NCBI GenBank assembly: GCA_002786025.1
Contig: NHNW01000053.1
Location: forward strand, 124,001-188,000
Length of the DNA: 64,000 nucleotides
Direction: 5' to 3'
Source: Zasmidium citrigriseum
Lineage: Eukaryota; Ascomycota; Dothideomycetes; Mycosphaerellales; Mycosphaerellaceae
Shown: positions 10,676-22,500 of the stretch, in pieces
Layout of the letters: every line of letters starts with the position of its first letter
How positions within the stretch are numbered: position 1 is the stretch's first letter
Position numbers and translations under genes: made by a program
The notes under the pieces: generated by a model
Databases searched by the model: none
Told to the model about the DNA's origin: nothing
Seen by the model: the letters and a program-made list of their open reading frames with translations, nothing else

Positions 10676-11680
10676 ATGCCCATCGATAACGAGATCAGTG
10701 GCAAACTCGCCCTTGTAACCGGAGCTTCGGGAGGGTATAAAACACCGCCTTCTCCGAGAATACCATCATTGACTAGGCTACAGAATCGGAGATGCATGTG
10801 CCCGAGACCTTTTCGCTCACGGCGCCTCGCTAGCCCTGACCTACTCATCGAACAAAGCTTCAGTAGATCAGCTCATTGACGAGCTGAAACCGAACGCCAA
10901 TGGAAGGAAGTTGACGGCCCACAAAGCGGACATGACGTTTGATGAAGACTTGAAGAAACTCTACGAAGATATAAAGGCTGAGCATGGGTATGTCGAATGC
11001 ACGAGGCTGAGGCCATGTACTTCATGCTTGGCTTAAGGCGAAACGCTGATGCCTCTATGGCCATGGACCTGACATTCTTATCGCCAACGCTGGCTATGGC
11101 AAACGTACGTCCGACATACTAGACATCGATATCGAAGAATGGGTAAGCCCATGCCATCTCAAATTCTGCCACCGCTATCACCATTGACAGTCATCCTTCA
11201 GGATTACACAATCAACTGCAACCTCCGCTCCTCCTTCATCCTAACCAAACTCGCCGTCGCCCACATGATCGAAAAGAACTGGGGCCGCATAATCTACATC
11301 TCCAGCATCGCAGCCGGCGGAACCTCCAGTAAGCCCCTCCATACTCTACTTGAAACGTCCACCAACATTCTAACTCCTCACTTTCAGTCAACGGCTGCCA
11401 CTACTCCGCCTCCAAAGCCGGCATCCAAGGCCTCTCCAAAAACCTCGCCATCAAACTCGCCAAAAACGGAATCACCTGCAACGACGTAGCGCCAGCGATG
11501 ATCACAGGGACAGGCATGATTCCCGATGAGGAGTTCTTGAAGGGCACGCCGGGGGATGTGAAGAATATTCCTGTGGGGAGGGCGGGGACGACGCAGGAGT
11601 GTGCGAATGTGGTTACTATGCTTTGTCGGACGGGGTATATGACTGGGCAGAGTATTCTGATTTCGGGTGGGTTGAAGTAG
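10676..11680 (+). CDS. Short-chain dehydrogenase/reductase, third exon lacks an AG acceptor
   Basis: Exons 10676-10734, 10784-10987, about 11061-11142, 11202-11328 and 11388-11680 give roughly 254 residues, the standard classical-SDR length. Family landmarks appear in order: cofactor loop TGASGGIG, the ILIANAG motif, IIYISS with the catalytic Ser, and YSASK with the catalytic Tyr and Lys, then a C-terminal SGGLK. The family resembles 3-oxoacyl-ACP reductase/FabG-type enzymes; the substrate is unknown. Four of the five exon boundaries are canonical and in phase. The intron after 10987 (GTATGT) must end just before CCATGGACCTGAC to keep the NAG motif in frame, yet no AG lies there. Either a non-canonical acceptor or an inactivating mutation is implied. 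Confidence 0.75.
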
Positions 11681-11776
11681 TAACAGAATGCTTCATGAGA
11701 TGAGAACGACAGCACAAATTGGTCAAATGTGCTTTCTTGTGTCTCTATAGCTACCATCTGGTTGTCTTCTAATTGT

Positions 11777-14700
11777 CTACATGTATAGAGAAGCAGTCGC
11801 GCAAATATCGCGCTTGATGAGCTCCTGGCAAGTCTGCATCTTGGTGAAGAGCGTGGGGTCACCGATGATTCTCGCCGCATTCTTCACCTCTCTGCAAGTC
11901 TCATCGAGACGAGTGATGACTCTGACAATCGTGCCCTCCAGAACGTCAGTCAAGTCGGTGATACGGCTGAAAGGCATTCCTCTAGCCCATTCGTAGACCA
12001 CTTCGACCAAGCCGAAGCGTGGCTTGCTGACAAAGTCATTGGAGTCGTCGGCAGACAAGATGACTTGATGTAGTGTCTGGTAGTGGTTGACCTTCTCTGA
12101 GATCTTGATGATGGTTTCCTGGCCTCGTTCGAGCGCTGGTGTCATGTTTGGTGTTGAGTCGGTCTTTTCTTGGAAGACAAACGATGATAAGAGAGCAACA
12201 ATCTCCTCTGGCTCGTAGTCCGCCAAGACGTTCTCCAGCACTAGCTCGGTGAGGACCAGCTCATCTGCAGAGTGAATCTCGCAAGCAACTTTGCCCTTAA
12301 GCTCGACTCTAGAGTGTTCATCCACGAAGCCAAGATCCTTTAGCACACTGACTCGCTGCTCGTAGTCAGGCAGCAGTTGCAGGTTCTGATCGGACATCAG
12401 CTGGCGGATGGAATCGATCTTATCTTTGATGACCCATTGATCGTGTGCCATAGCATAGTGCTTGGGGAAGTCCGAACAATGGATGCAATCGCATGCCTGA
12501 GCGGTGGCAGCGGCCTGCTTCCTGCTATCCATTAATGTGCGAATCGTCATGTCTTTCAAGAATCTGTAGTAGTCGAGCTCGTTCCAAGTCTGTGAAGTCC
12601 AGGATGAGCACGTTGCCAGGAGCTCCTTCTTTGCTTTGTCCAATGCTTCCGGATCCCTCTGCATGACGCCAGCGACGTCCATCTGCAAGTGCGAACCTGT
12701 CAAGGCTTCGATGTTATCCAGCTGGATATTGACGTTCCTCAACTGCATCTCGCCCTCGGTCTGTGGCAGTGGGACAAAGTGTCTCCTGAAGCGTGGAAGG
12801 TAGGGCAAGAAGTCCGCATTCTGCCGCTTCCTGTTGTTGCGATAGACCACCTCGAGGACTTGCACATTGGGTGTGGCGCCTTTATTGATGCCATCGCGAA
12901 GGAGCACACCGACCGTTCTGACATCGTTCTTCCCTCTGAAGACGATGATCCTCTTTGGTTGAAACATACGTCGTCCCACAGGAGTGGCGAGCATAGAAAG
13001 ATGTAGATCCACAGTCAACCTCTGAAAGTCAACCCCGGCTTGGTGGCAGACATCGATGTCCTTGTCACATACGTCGCAAGCATCACGTACAACCTTTGCC
13101 AAGTCAGCTTCGGAAACCTTGATCTGCTTTTCGTGTTCGGGCAATAATGCTTGAGTGGCGTTCTCGGAGAAAGATCGCTTGATCATTTCTTCAATCTTCA
13201 GCGCTTCGACACGCAGTAGATTGAGAATCATGTTGTAGGTGAGACGGAACTGCGATCGCAGCTTCGTCGGATCTCCAAGCATCATCTGCCTCAATCGTGC
13301 CGCAGGTGGAGCTTCGTCAGAGCCAGGTGTGACTATGATGACAGAGCCGACTGAATCGAGACCTCTACGACCAGCTCTGCCAGCCATTTGCGTATACTCG
13401 CCTGGTAACAGATCGCGGAAAGACTTGTTGTCGTATTTTCGAAAGCCAGAGAAGACAACAGTTCTGGTCGGCAAATTCAAACCCATGGCGAAAGTTTCCG
13501 TGGCAAAGAGGACCTTGACCAGCGTCTTTGAGAAGAGAATCTCGACGCACTCCTTCACGATTGGCAGAAGACCACCATGATGTACGGCGATACCCCTGCT
13601 GAGTAGTTCTCGAATGCGGCGAATCTGGGGCAGCTGTCGGTCGTCCGGCTTCAATCTGGCAAGTGACTTCTCGAGAATCATGTGGATTGCACTCTTCTCA
13701 GTCGCGGTGCAGTAGTCGAGATTTGATAAAGCGTCGGCATTCTCCTCGCATCGCTTCTTGGAGAAGACGAAGATACAACAAGGCAGCAGCTCTTCCTTGC
13801 GAAGGTGCTGCACGAGGTGGACCCAGATATTGCGGTCTTGAGCAGCTGTTGTCCGACCTCCACCGCGGCCAGTGCGAGCTATGTTGCCTTGCCCACGAGT
13901 AGCAGGTTGTCCTCTACCGCGCTGCTGGCCGCCACCTCGTTGATTTCCGCCGCCACGTTGCTGGCCACCACGAGCATTGCCCCGGCCACCTCTACCGCCA
14001 CGGCCCGCTGCGACTGCTGCATCTTCTTTCTCTTTCGCCTTGGCTTCAGCGGCGATGACTTTATCGCGGCCAGTCATTGCATCATTCGCATCCTTCCAGC
14101 CTTTCTCGATGAAGTTCTTGTTGGCATCGACGATCTTGAACATCTTCTTGTCGGCCCAGAGATAGTGCTCCAGTGGCACAGGTCGCTTGGGAGTCGAGAT
14201 GACATATATATCTTTCTTCTTGGTACGACCTACCCACGACGCAAACTCGAGCGTATTGGGCACAGTGGCAGAGAGCAGGATGAGGGTTACGTGCTCGGGC
14301 AGCATGATGATGACCTCTTCCCAAACGACGCCTCTCTCAAGATCATTGACGTAGTGTACTTCGTCAAAGATGACGAACTCAACATCTCGGATGAGATCAG
14401 CTCCACGGTACAGCATACTCCGAAGAATCTCAGTGGTCATAATCAGACAGCTGGCCTCTGGTCGAATTTGCACGTCTCCTGTGAGGATACCCACATCGTC
14501 AAACTCGTTACGGAAGTCTCGGAACTTTTGGTTGCTGAGCGCCTTGATTGGCGAGGTGTAGATCGCTTTGGTCATGTGCTTCGCTGCCAATGCAACGGCG
14601 TATTCAGCCACGACTGTCTTTCCGGCAGAGGTATGGGCAGCCACAAAGACTGAGTCACCATTTTCCAGATGGTATACTGCCTCTTTCTGGAAAGTGTCGA

Positions 14701-15631
14701 GCTCAAACGGCCAATCTCGTGCCATCTCCGGGACAAGCTCTCGAAAGTTCGTAATGTCACGATTCACATCGACCATATGAGCCCATTCACGGCCACCTTG
14801 CTTGTTGCGGGCCACGGCAAGAGGGCCATGTGCGGCAAGTGCAGGGAATTCGACAGGTAAGAGATCGTCAATGTCTTCTTCATCTTCACCGGCATCTTCC
14901 TCAGTGTGGCCGTTCTCCTTCGGAAGCGGGACGCCGCCATTGGTGAGCGCTTCAGGGATGTCCGATTCCTCTTCGAGAACAGCTTCAACCTCTTTGGCAC
15001 TTTCTTCGTCCTGCTTGGGTTTCTCGACCTCTCGCAGCCCTCTTGAGAATCCTGGTGGGACTTCCAGCAAGCCGCCCTCCGCAGAAAAGTCAATAACCCT
15101 GTTAAGTTTATCCGCCTTCCTGTCGGAGTCTGGCTTCTGCTTTTGGAGTAGCTCGTCCTCATAGGCAGCAGTCGCCTCGACAGCGTCCAGTCCGCCCGGA
15201 GCAAAGGGATAGAAGCCCGCAGCACCTCTCACGAAGTCGGCTCGGTTTGCTGGTTTTCTCAAAAGTGAAGTGGAGTTCTTTGCAGTCGCACTATTGGCTG
15301 GCACGGTCACCTCCTTGTAACCAGTCACTCTTCCCTCCAAACCCTCTCTCGTAAACCTGATGATAGTCCTGGTCTGAGTCGGCCCAAGAGCGAAGAGCTC
15401 ATTGTAATTCGTAGAGACATCCCATCTCTGCTGTAAGCGGTCAAGCCATTCCGTGCTAAAAGATGTCGAAGGCGTCAGGAAGTCGCTCTCCAGATTTGCC
15501 TTCACTTCCTCTGGCGATTTGCGGATTCGCTTTCGAGGTTTTGCTTGGTCCAGCAAGTCATCGATATTGTCGCCGAGGCCATCAGAGGCGAGCGACAAGT
15601 CTCCAAGAGCATCCGCCAGAGTCTCCGCCAT
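11777..15631 (-). CDS. SKI2: Ski2-type DExH-box RNA helicase
   Basis: One uninterrupted exon of 1284 residues. Ski2 is the helicase of the cytoplasmic Ski complex (Ski2-Ski3-Ski8) that feeds mRNA 3' ends to the exosome. Walker A (TSAGKT, near 334-339), DEVH box (near 423-426), SATVPN, the second RecA domain with GLNLPTRTVVFSG and QMAGRAGRRG, and the C-terminal DSHCT-type region are all present. A conspicuous Arg-Gly-Gly/Gln segment (about residues 543-594) separates the two RecA domains. I start at the ATG giving MAETLADALG; the open frame extends 42 codons further but only from a TTG. It converges with the SDR gene, 96 bp apart. Length and motif order match Ski2 rather than Mtr4, supported by the N-terminal extension before RecA1. 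Confidence 0.93.
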   Translation of the reverse strand: MAETLADALGDLSLASDGLGDNIDDLLDQAKPRKRIRKSPEEVKANLESDFLTPSTSFSTEWLDRLQQRWDVSTNYNELFALGPTQTRTIIRFTREGLEGRVTGYKEVTVPANSATAKNSTSLLRKPANRADFVRGAAGFYPFAPGGLDAVEATAAYEDELLQKQKPDSDRKADKLNRVIDFSAEGGLLEVPPGFSRGLREVEKPKQDEESAKEVEAVLEEESDIPEALTNGGVPLPKENGHTEEDAGEDEEDIDDLLPVEFPALAAHGPLAVARNKQGGREWAHMVDVNRDITNFRELVPEMARDWPFELDTFQKEAVYHLENGDSVFVAAHTSAGKTVVAEYAVALAAKHMTKAIYTSPIKALSNQKFRDFRNEFDDVGILTGDVQIRPEASCLIMTTEILRSMLYRGADLIRDVEFVIFDEVHYVNDLERGVVWEEVIIMLPEHVTLILLSATVPNTLEFASWVGRTKKKDIYVISTPKRPVPLEHYLWADKKMFKIVDANKNFIEKGWKDANDAMTGRDKVIAAEAKAKEKEDAAVAAGRGGRGGRGNARGGQQRGGGNQRGGGQQRGRGQPATRGQGNIARTGRGGGRTTAAQDRNIWVHLVQHLRKEELLPCCIFVFSKKRCEENADALSNLDYCTATEKSAIHMILEKSLARLKPDDRQLPQIRRIRELLSRGIAVHHGGLLPIVKECVEILFSKTLVKVLFATETFAMGLNLPTRTVVFSGFRKYDNKSFRDLLPGEYTQMAGRAGRRGLDSVGSVIIVTPGSDEAPPAARLRQMMLGDPTKLRSQFRLTYNMILNLLRVEALKIEEMIKRSFSENATQALLPEHEKQIKVSEADLAKVVRDACDVCDKDIDVCHQAGVDFQRLTVDLHLSMLATPVGRRMFQPKRIIVFRGKNDVRTVGVLLRDGINKGATPNVQVLEVVYRNNRKRQNADFLPYLPRFRRHFVPLPQTEGEMQLRNVNIQLDNIEALTGSHLQMDVAGVMQRDPEALDKAKKELLATCSSWTSQTWNELDYYRFLKDMTIRTLMDSRKQAAATAQACDCIHCSDFPKHYAMAHDQWVIKDKIDSIRQLMSDQNLQLLPDYEQRVSVLKDLGFVDEHSRVELKGKVACEIHSADELVLTELVLENVLADYEPEEIVALLSSFVFQEKTDSTPNMTPALERGQETIIKISEKVNHYQTLHQVILSADDSNDFVSKPRFGLVEVVYEWARGMPFSRITDLTDVLEGTIVRVITRLDETCREVKNAARIIGDPTLFTKMQTCQELIKRDICATASLYM

Positions 15632-16742
15632 TCCGACGCTGCGATGGAGTTGTTGTTGAATTGTTTGTGGTGGTTGGGTGGAAGCAGGTGACGTTTGAGA
15701 AGCTCGCTTAAACTTGCCGCTAGCGGCGAACCTTGTGAAGCACGGACTTTGGTCCAATTTGAAACAATTGGGCCTGGGAATCTACGCCAACATCACCTCC
15801 AACACAAATGCCATCGAACAACGCGTTCGAATCATCGAGACTGTTCCCATCTCTTACAACTCTGCGCATTGAGATACCGTTGCTATCGTGGTGGTTGGTG
15901 AGAAGTGCGGACTACCTTTCACCAACTAATTGACTACCGCTGCGAGCGTTCTTTGGGAAATATCTTGGGCAGCTTCGCGACGATGCACGGAGTTGCGTTA
16001 CCTGCAGCGCTACTGGAAACCACATCGGCTTCAGAAGTGTAGTCTTGAGGCACACGACTGGAGTCGACTCCTCATCGTAAAAGAAGACCTCGGATACCCT
16101 GATCCTTCGTAGTGCGGAGGCCGGTTTTAAACAGGAACGCACGCACAATTTGGCATCGTTTCAGGCGTCGGGGAACCCCACAATGAGTACGAATCAAGAC
16201 GGACCTGACATCTGTTCTTCTCCACGGGATGAGACGGGGCTCCAGATTCGCAATTGCGCATTGCATTCTGCCGGGAATAAGGACTTGGGGGCCCAGCAGT
16301 GGACATTCTCAACTCAGTGTTGAGAGAACCAGACTCAGCAAGACTGATATCCCAACCACTTGCCCTGCACAACTAGCTTTCGCCGCAACACCTTGTTCAG
16401 AATGGCTTCCAAGACGGAGTCCAGTCCCGGGTCCCATTAACAAGCATCGCCACGCGGCATAGACCAAAAGCAAGCACCTCGCTTCCCCGCAAGCGCCATC
16501 CTTCACGTGTCGACCATCCTATGAGCATGTGTGAGGCGCAAACTCTAAGCAGACGGTAAGTGAGACGTCTGCAGCCTTTAGCCTATGAGGAGGTTGCAAT
16601 TCATGTCCTGCCGGCAATAACTCAAAGAGTGCGTGCGGCGCACGTGTGCGTGTTGATATAAAGGATGCTGTAGGTCGTTGACCTTCTCTTTTGCTCTCTG
16701 TGTTGTTCTGTGTTCTTGTCTACGAGGCTTTCGACAGTCAAC
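15632..16742. other. Divergent intergenic region, Ski2 and sugar transporter
   Basis: The 1.1 kb separates head-to-head starts. Apart from the transporter promoter elements listed separately, I see no gene or repeat. Confidence 0.5.
16638..16663 (+). promoter_or_regulatory. CACGTG E-box and TATA element of the sugar transporter
   Basis: A CACGTG hexamer (16641-16646) is followed by TGATATAAAG (16654-16663), 80-90 bp before the transporter ATG, and then by a pyrimidine-rich TTCTCTTTTGCTCTC stretch suited to transcription start. The spacing fits a TATA-driven, inducible promoter; the bHLH link is inference. Confidence 0.55.
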
Positions 16743-18642
16743 ATGGTCGGCCAACTCTTCCGCACGGTCACTCGACCGAGTACCACCGAACGACATTTCA
16801 ATTGGAGGTCGGTAGCCTACTATCAACAGGTTTATGTCATTTGCTCACACTGGTAGGAATTTCTTCGTGACCTACTTTATCTCCTACGGCCAACTCGCCT
16901 TCGGCTACCCATCCTCCATCATTTCCACCACACTCGGCTCGCCAGACTTCTTGAGATACATGTGGGTTACTCAAAGGCCTCGTTCGCCAACACGTCCTGC
17001 CTCAATCTCCGTTCTACCATACTTACATCCCACCCACCCAGGAACCTCATCAACGCCAACGGCATCGCAACCCAATCCCAAGAAACCATAACCGGAACCA
17101 CCAACGGCCTCTACCAAGCCGGCGCTTTCGTCAACACCTTCATAACTTGCTACTTCCTCGAAAAACTCGGCCGGAAAAATACCGTCTATTACAATGCAGT
17201 CATCGGTCTCCTGGGCGGCGCCCTCCTAGCCGGCTCGCGCAATATAGGAATGTTCCTCGCCGGGAGGTGGTTCACGGGAATGTCCGCCTGGGGTTTCCTC
17301 ATTCTTACGCCAGTCTACACCGCCGAGCTCTCGCCCCCGGATTTGAGGGGTTTCTACACGGGGCTCAATGGCGTGCATATCGGTCTGGGGTACTTCCTTG
17401 CGGCGGCGATGGGGAGGGCGTGGTTGGAATCTAGTGAGCCTGAGGCGGTTTGGAGGGGACCACTCGGGATTTATCTTTTCTTTCCGTTGTTGATGATTGT
17501 GATTATGCTTTTCTCGCCGGAGAGTCCGCGCTGGTTGTTACTGAAGGGGAGGACTGAGGAGGCGGAGAAGATAATTTATCGGATGCATACTGTTAAGGGG
17601 GACTCGACTTTCGCGGAGAAGGAGTTGAGTGAGATGAAGAAGCAGATTGCTATTGATGTTACGTTGGAGAGTTCTTGGGTGAGTGGTTAGACGTGGGTTT
17701 GGATTGGGCTTTACTGACGGTGTTGCAGATTTCGATGTTCAGGAAGCCATCTTACCGGAAGCGCACGCTGATTTGCATGTTCTATTGCTTCGTCGGCCAG
17801 TCGACGGCTGTGCTGGTCATCAACAATTACGGACCGACCTTCTACAAGGGACTTGGATATGGTACCATCGAGCAGATCGACTTCCAACTTGGTTGGGTGG
17901 CATTGGCGCCTCCGTTCTGCTTGCTAGGTGCTCTGCTCATGGACAGTAAGTCATGATGCTCCTTGTCCAAAGCAAGTGCTCACGTCGTCGTAGATCTTGG
18001 TCGCCGGCCACTGCTACTCATTGGAATCGGCGGATGCTGTATTTGTCTCTCCTTGGAAGCGGCGGCCACGGCAGTCTTCACCGCAGATGAATCGAAACTG
18101 GCATACGGCAAGCTCGGCGTTGCCGCTCTATACCTCTTCAACGTCTGCTACAACGTTGGTGTCGATGTTGGAGGAAATGTCTTCTATGCTGAAGCTTTCC
18201 CGAATCACATTCGCCACATGGGAGTCTCCATAACGAACGCGGTCCTTGCGCTCACAGATTTAGTGTATCTGGAGGTGACGCCGATTGCCTTCTCCAATAT
18301 CGGATACAAGTTCTTCTTGGTAAGTATCGAACTCTTTTCGTCTGGCCAGTGGCTGACTGGGTGATTCAGGTCTTCATCTCAATCTCAGCCGTGGGCTTCG
18401 TGATCCTCTGGTTCATCCTGCCAGAAACGAAGGGTCTATCGCTGGAACAAGTCGGAAAGATCTTTGGCGATGAAGAAGAAGCCGCCATGTATAGAGAGGA
18501 TGCTGATTTCACGGATGAGAAGATCAAAGGTCAGCTTGGCCAGACTTCTTCGGGTGACCGGTCCGGCGATGAGGTTGTCGATGCTGAGAAGGACATCGGA
18601 ACTCATCGTGGGGTAACGCACGAGTATGTGGCGGAGAAATAG
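16743..18642 (+). CDS. MFS sugar (hexose-type) transporter
   Basis: Six exons (16743-16807, 16857-16961, 17042-17678, 17729-17945, 17994-18319, 18370-18642) join in phase to 540 residues, typical for fungal sugar porters. Hallmarks are GRWFTGMSAWG, the PESPRWL motif ending the first six-helix half, the helix-seven Gln stretch region, GRRPLL at the start of the second half, and PETKGLSLE after the last helix. About twelve hydrophobic segments are visible. The substrate is probably a hexose or related sugar, but the exact one cannot be read out. Intron 1 uses a weak GTCGGT donor. Within exon 3 the coding strand switches abruptly from C-rich to G-rich near 17340. A TATA element and E-box lie upstream. 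Confidence 0.88.
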
Positions 18643-19554
18643 TCTGCTTGGCAGAGTGGATGATTCAGGATCGTTTCTCTGACAAGTTTGTCAGTTCTTG
18701 AGCCAGCACTCAAACACTTCCGCGCAATAGAAATAGTCATCCTCCGTGATTGGGAATGAATATCTGTCAGGCACCCAATATTGGTGAGAACGGCCATACG
18801 AGAGCGAAGCAGCGGTCCAGCCGCACGTCCTTAGTCCCCTGCTCGTCGCTCGGGCGTGCTGTTGGACGCGCCTCTGACGTGACGCTCGCTCGTTCACGCC
18901 GTGGCACAGCTTTGATCTGTTCTGTCGAGAGCGATTCTGCAGGCTAGCTTTCGATGCTGCAGCGTGCCGTGTTTGCGGACCCTGCATTGGTATACGCCAC
19001 TCCGTCGCATCCCTACCGCCCACGCGATGGCGATGCTAGCGATACGAGCCGTGGAGGGAGGGGTGCTGGCAGCAGGCGTCGTCTTTGCAGCGTAGACATT
19101 TGTATGCAGTCATTGTGAGAGTGAGACATTCTCAGCGGCCCTTGCAGTAGGCTACCCGCACAGAGACGCGGTAATTTGAAATGCAGCGGCTGGATTGGGT
19201 GAATGCAGAGTGGACGGTTTGCTGTAGGCGTGCGAAAGAAGGAGAGGAAATGTGACGCGCAGTGCCTGGCTGCTGCACTGGCTTTTAGCGCGGCGGGACC
19301 TCAAAGTTGATGGGCTGTTCAAACCAAAACTTCTTGCACTCACAGCAACCCTGCGCGGCAGCTCTGCCTCCTCGCTGAACACGTCCGCCACCTCGAAACA
19401 CCCCGCCCGCCAAACACTCCGCCCGCCTGGCTGGGGTCTCGACAGCAGAGCTCACTTATTCGACACACGCTTGGCACGGGGCCACGCGAAGCACCATCCA
19501 CCACCGCTCCGCACCCTGAACTGCTCCGGCCGAGTTGGCTGACCTGTGCCCACC
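18643..19554. other. Intergenic region before the importin gene
   Basis: This is the 3' flank of the transporter and the promoter of the importin gene. Close to the importin start there are two CCGCCCGCC copies (about 19405-19433) separated by AAACACT, a GC-rich direct repeat that could be a regulator site. No gene is seen. Confidence 0.5.
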
Positions 19555-22500
19555 ATGGATGCCGCCGGCCTGAGGCACTGCATCCAGAAGACCCTCGATG
19601 CCAACACGGATGTCCGGCGGCAGGCTGAGGGCGAGCTCAAGGCGGTGCGTATTTCGCCCTGACTGACTGACATGTGATGGGAGACTCGTGTGGGGATGGG
19701 ACACCAATACTGACTCGGCGGGACGACAGGCAGAAGAGTCCGCCGGCTTCCTTGACGCCCTGCTGAACATCCTCGAGCAAGAGCAGGAACAGGCTATCCG
19801 TCTGTCGAGTACGTACACATTACATAGCTTTGGGTATAGGAGCACGCGAGTCAGACTAACACCGCCGTAGCTGCTGTCTACTTCAAGAACCGCGTCAACA
19901 AGGGCTGGACCAAGATCGAAGATGTCCAGCCTTCCACCTCGAACATCAGCGACCAGGAGAAGGCCCTCGTCCGCTCGCGACTCGTCCCCGTCATCGCCAA
20001 CGCCCCGCAGAACGTCCGCCCTCAGCTCATTATCGCCCTGCAAAAGATCCTCCACAGCGATTTTCCGAAGCAATGGCCCGATTTCGTCGATGTCACCTTC
20101 AAGCTCCTGAACGCCCAGGATGTGCCCTCCGTGTTCGCAGGCCTTCAGTGTCTGCTTGCGGTTTGCCGAACGTATCGATTCAAGCTGGGTGACAACAGAT
20201 GGGACTTTGATAAAATTGTGGAGGCCACCTTCCCGCAGCTTCTCAGCATTGGAAACAGCTTGGTGAATGAGGAGAACTTGGAGGCGGGTGAGATGCTCAG
20301 GACGGTCTTGAAGGCATACAAGCATGCCATCTACTTTGAGCTCCCAACGTCGCTGAGGTCACACCAGGCCATGGTTGATTGGTGCACGCTGTTCCTCAAG
20401 GTGGTGGCCAAGGAACCTCCGGCGAACTCGATGGTTGAGGATCTTGATGAGCGCGAGATGAACCACTGGTGGAAGTGCAAGAAGTGGGCATACGTCAATC
20501 TTAACAGGCTGTTCGTACGCTATGGAAACCCAGCGAGCTTGCAAAAGGGCAACGGCGAGGACTACACCGCGGTGGCTAAGAGCTTCATCACGAACTTTGC
20601 GCCAGAGATCCTCAAAGGCTACCTTGCGCAGATCGAGAAGTGGGTCCAGAAGCAGATTTGGCTCAGCAAGCCATGCCTGTCCTACACGCTTGGCTTCATG
20701 GACGAGTGTGTTAAGCCAAAGGCCATGTGGGATCACTTGAAGCCACATATGCCTGTGCTCATCGAGCATCTGCTGTTCCCGGTGCTCTGCCAGACTGACG
20801 AGGACCTGATGCAATTCGAAGAAGAGCCAGCCGAGTACTTGCACAGGAAACTCAACTTCTACGAGGAAGTCTCGGCACCTGATGTCGCAGCTACCAACTT
20901 CCTGGTCACCCTTACCAAGGCGAGGAGAAAGCAGACGTTCGAGGTCCTGACGTTCATTAACAACATCGTCAACAAATACGAGGCTGCTCCGGATGATCAG
21001 AAGAACCCACGCGAGAAGGAAGGTGCTCTGAGAATGATCGGAACCCTTGCAAATGTGATTCTTGGCAAGAAGAGCCCTATCGCCGACCAGGTCGAATACT
21101 TCTTCGTCCGCCATGTCTTCCCCGAATTCAGAAGTCCGCACGGATTCCTGCGTGCTCGTGCATGCGATACGCTTGAGAAGTTCGAATCGCTCGATTTCAA
21201 GGACCCGAACAATCTCACCATCATCTACCGAAACATTCTCGAATCCATGGCCGATCCCGACCTCCCAGTCCGTGTTGAAGCTGCGCTCGCACTCCAACCC
21301 CTTATCCGCCACGACCCTATCCGCACAATGATGCAGCAGAACATTCCCCAGATCATGCAGCAATTGCTCAAGCTTGCCAACGAGGTCGATGTCGATGCTC
21401 TCGCCAACGTTATGGAGGACTTTGTGGAGGTCTTCGCTGCTGAACTCACTCCATTCGCAGTCGCGCTGAGCGAGCAACTCCGTGATACATACGTGAGGAT
21501 TGTTCGTGAACTCATCGAGCGCAACAGCTCGAAGGAGGGCGATGACGGCTATGGTGACTTCCTCGATGACAAAAGCATCACTGCTCTCGGTGTCTTGCAG
21601 ACCATCGGCACTCTCATCTTGACTCTTGAAAGCACGCCAGACGTTCTCGCTCATCTGGAGACGATCCTCATGCCGGTCATCACCATCACCCTCGAGCATA
21701 AGCTGTACGACTTGTACAACGAAGTCTTCGAGATCATCGACAGCTGCACATTTGCTGCCAAGGTCATCTCGCCAACCATGTGGCAGGCATTCGAGCTCAT
21801 CCACCGAACGTTCAAGTCTGGCGCTGAACTCTACCTTGAGGATATGCTCCCAGCGCTAGAGAACTTCGTCAACTATGGCTGGAAGACACTTCTCGAGAAC
21901 CAGGCCTACCTCGATGCCATTGTCGACATGGTGCGGACCATCTTCAAGGACGACAAGGTCGGTGGTGTCGACCGAATCTGCGGCTGCAAGCTCGCCGAGA
22001 TCTTGATGCTCAACCTCAAGTCTGGTATCGACAACTACGTCCCAGAGTTCATCCAGCTGGCCATGAACGTTCTCATGAATGACGAGCTCAAGGTGAAGTC
22101 CTACAAGATTCACCTCATGGAGATGGTCATCAACTCCATTTACTACAACCCTCGACTCTCCCTCAACGTGCTGGAAGCGAACGGCTGGACGAACAAATTC
22201 TTCAGCATGTGGTTCTCAAGCATTGACAGCTTCACTCGAGTACACGACAAGAAGCTCTCTATCGGAGCCATCGCTGCACTCCTCACTCTCCGAGCGGATG
22301 AGGTCCCGCAAAGCGTACAGCAAGGTTGGCCTAGACTGCTGCAAGGCATTGTGCGCTTGTTCCAGACCCTCCCCGCTGCGCTCAAGAACAGGGAAGAAGC
22401 TCAGCGAGAGGAGGACTTTGGCCTCAGCGGCGACTACGATGATGACGAAGAGGAAGAGGACGAGTGGGAAGGCGAGGACTGGGAAGCAGAGGAGACCGAG

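Noticed and set aside
8658..11680. Secondary metabolite gene cluster around the Zn2Cys6 regulator
   Set aside because: Only a regulator, one SDR and a secreted protein are adjacent; no polyketide synthase, peptide synthetase, terpene cyclase or P450 is present.
13805..14653. 282-codon frame opposite Ski2
   Set aside because: Shadow of the helicase exon; no motif or splice support.
15632..15757. 42-residue N-terminal extension of Ski2
   Set aside because: It begins at TTG; the ATG at 15631 gives a normal start.
20359..21804. 481-codon antisense frame inside the importin gene
   Set aside because: It lies wholly opposite a clear karyopherin exon, has no domain and follows from the codon bias of the sense gene.
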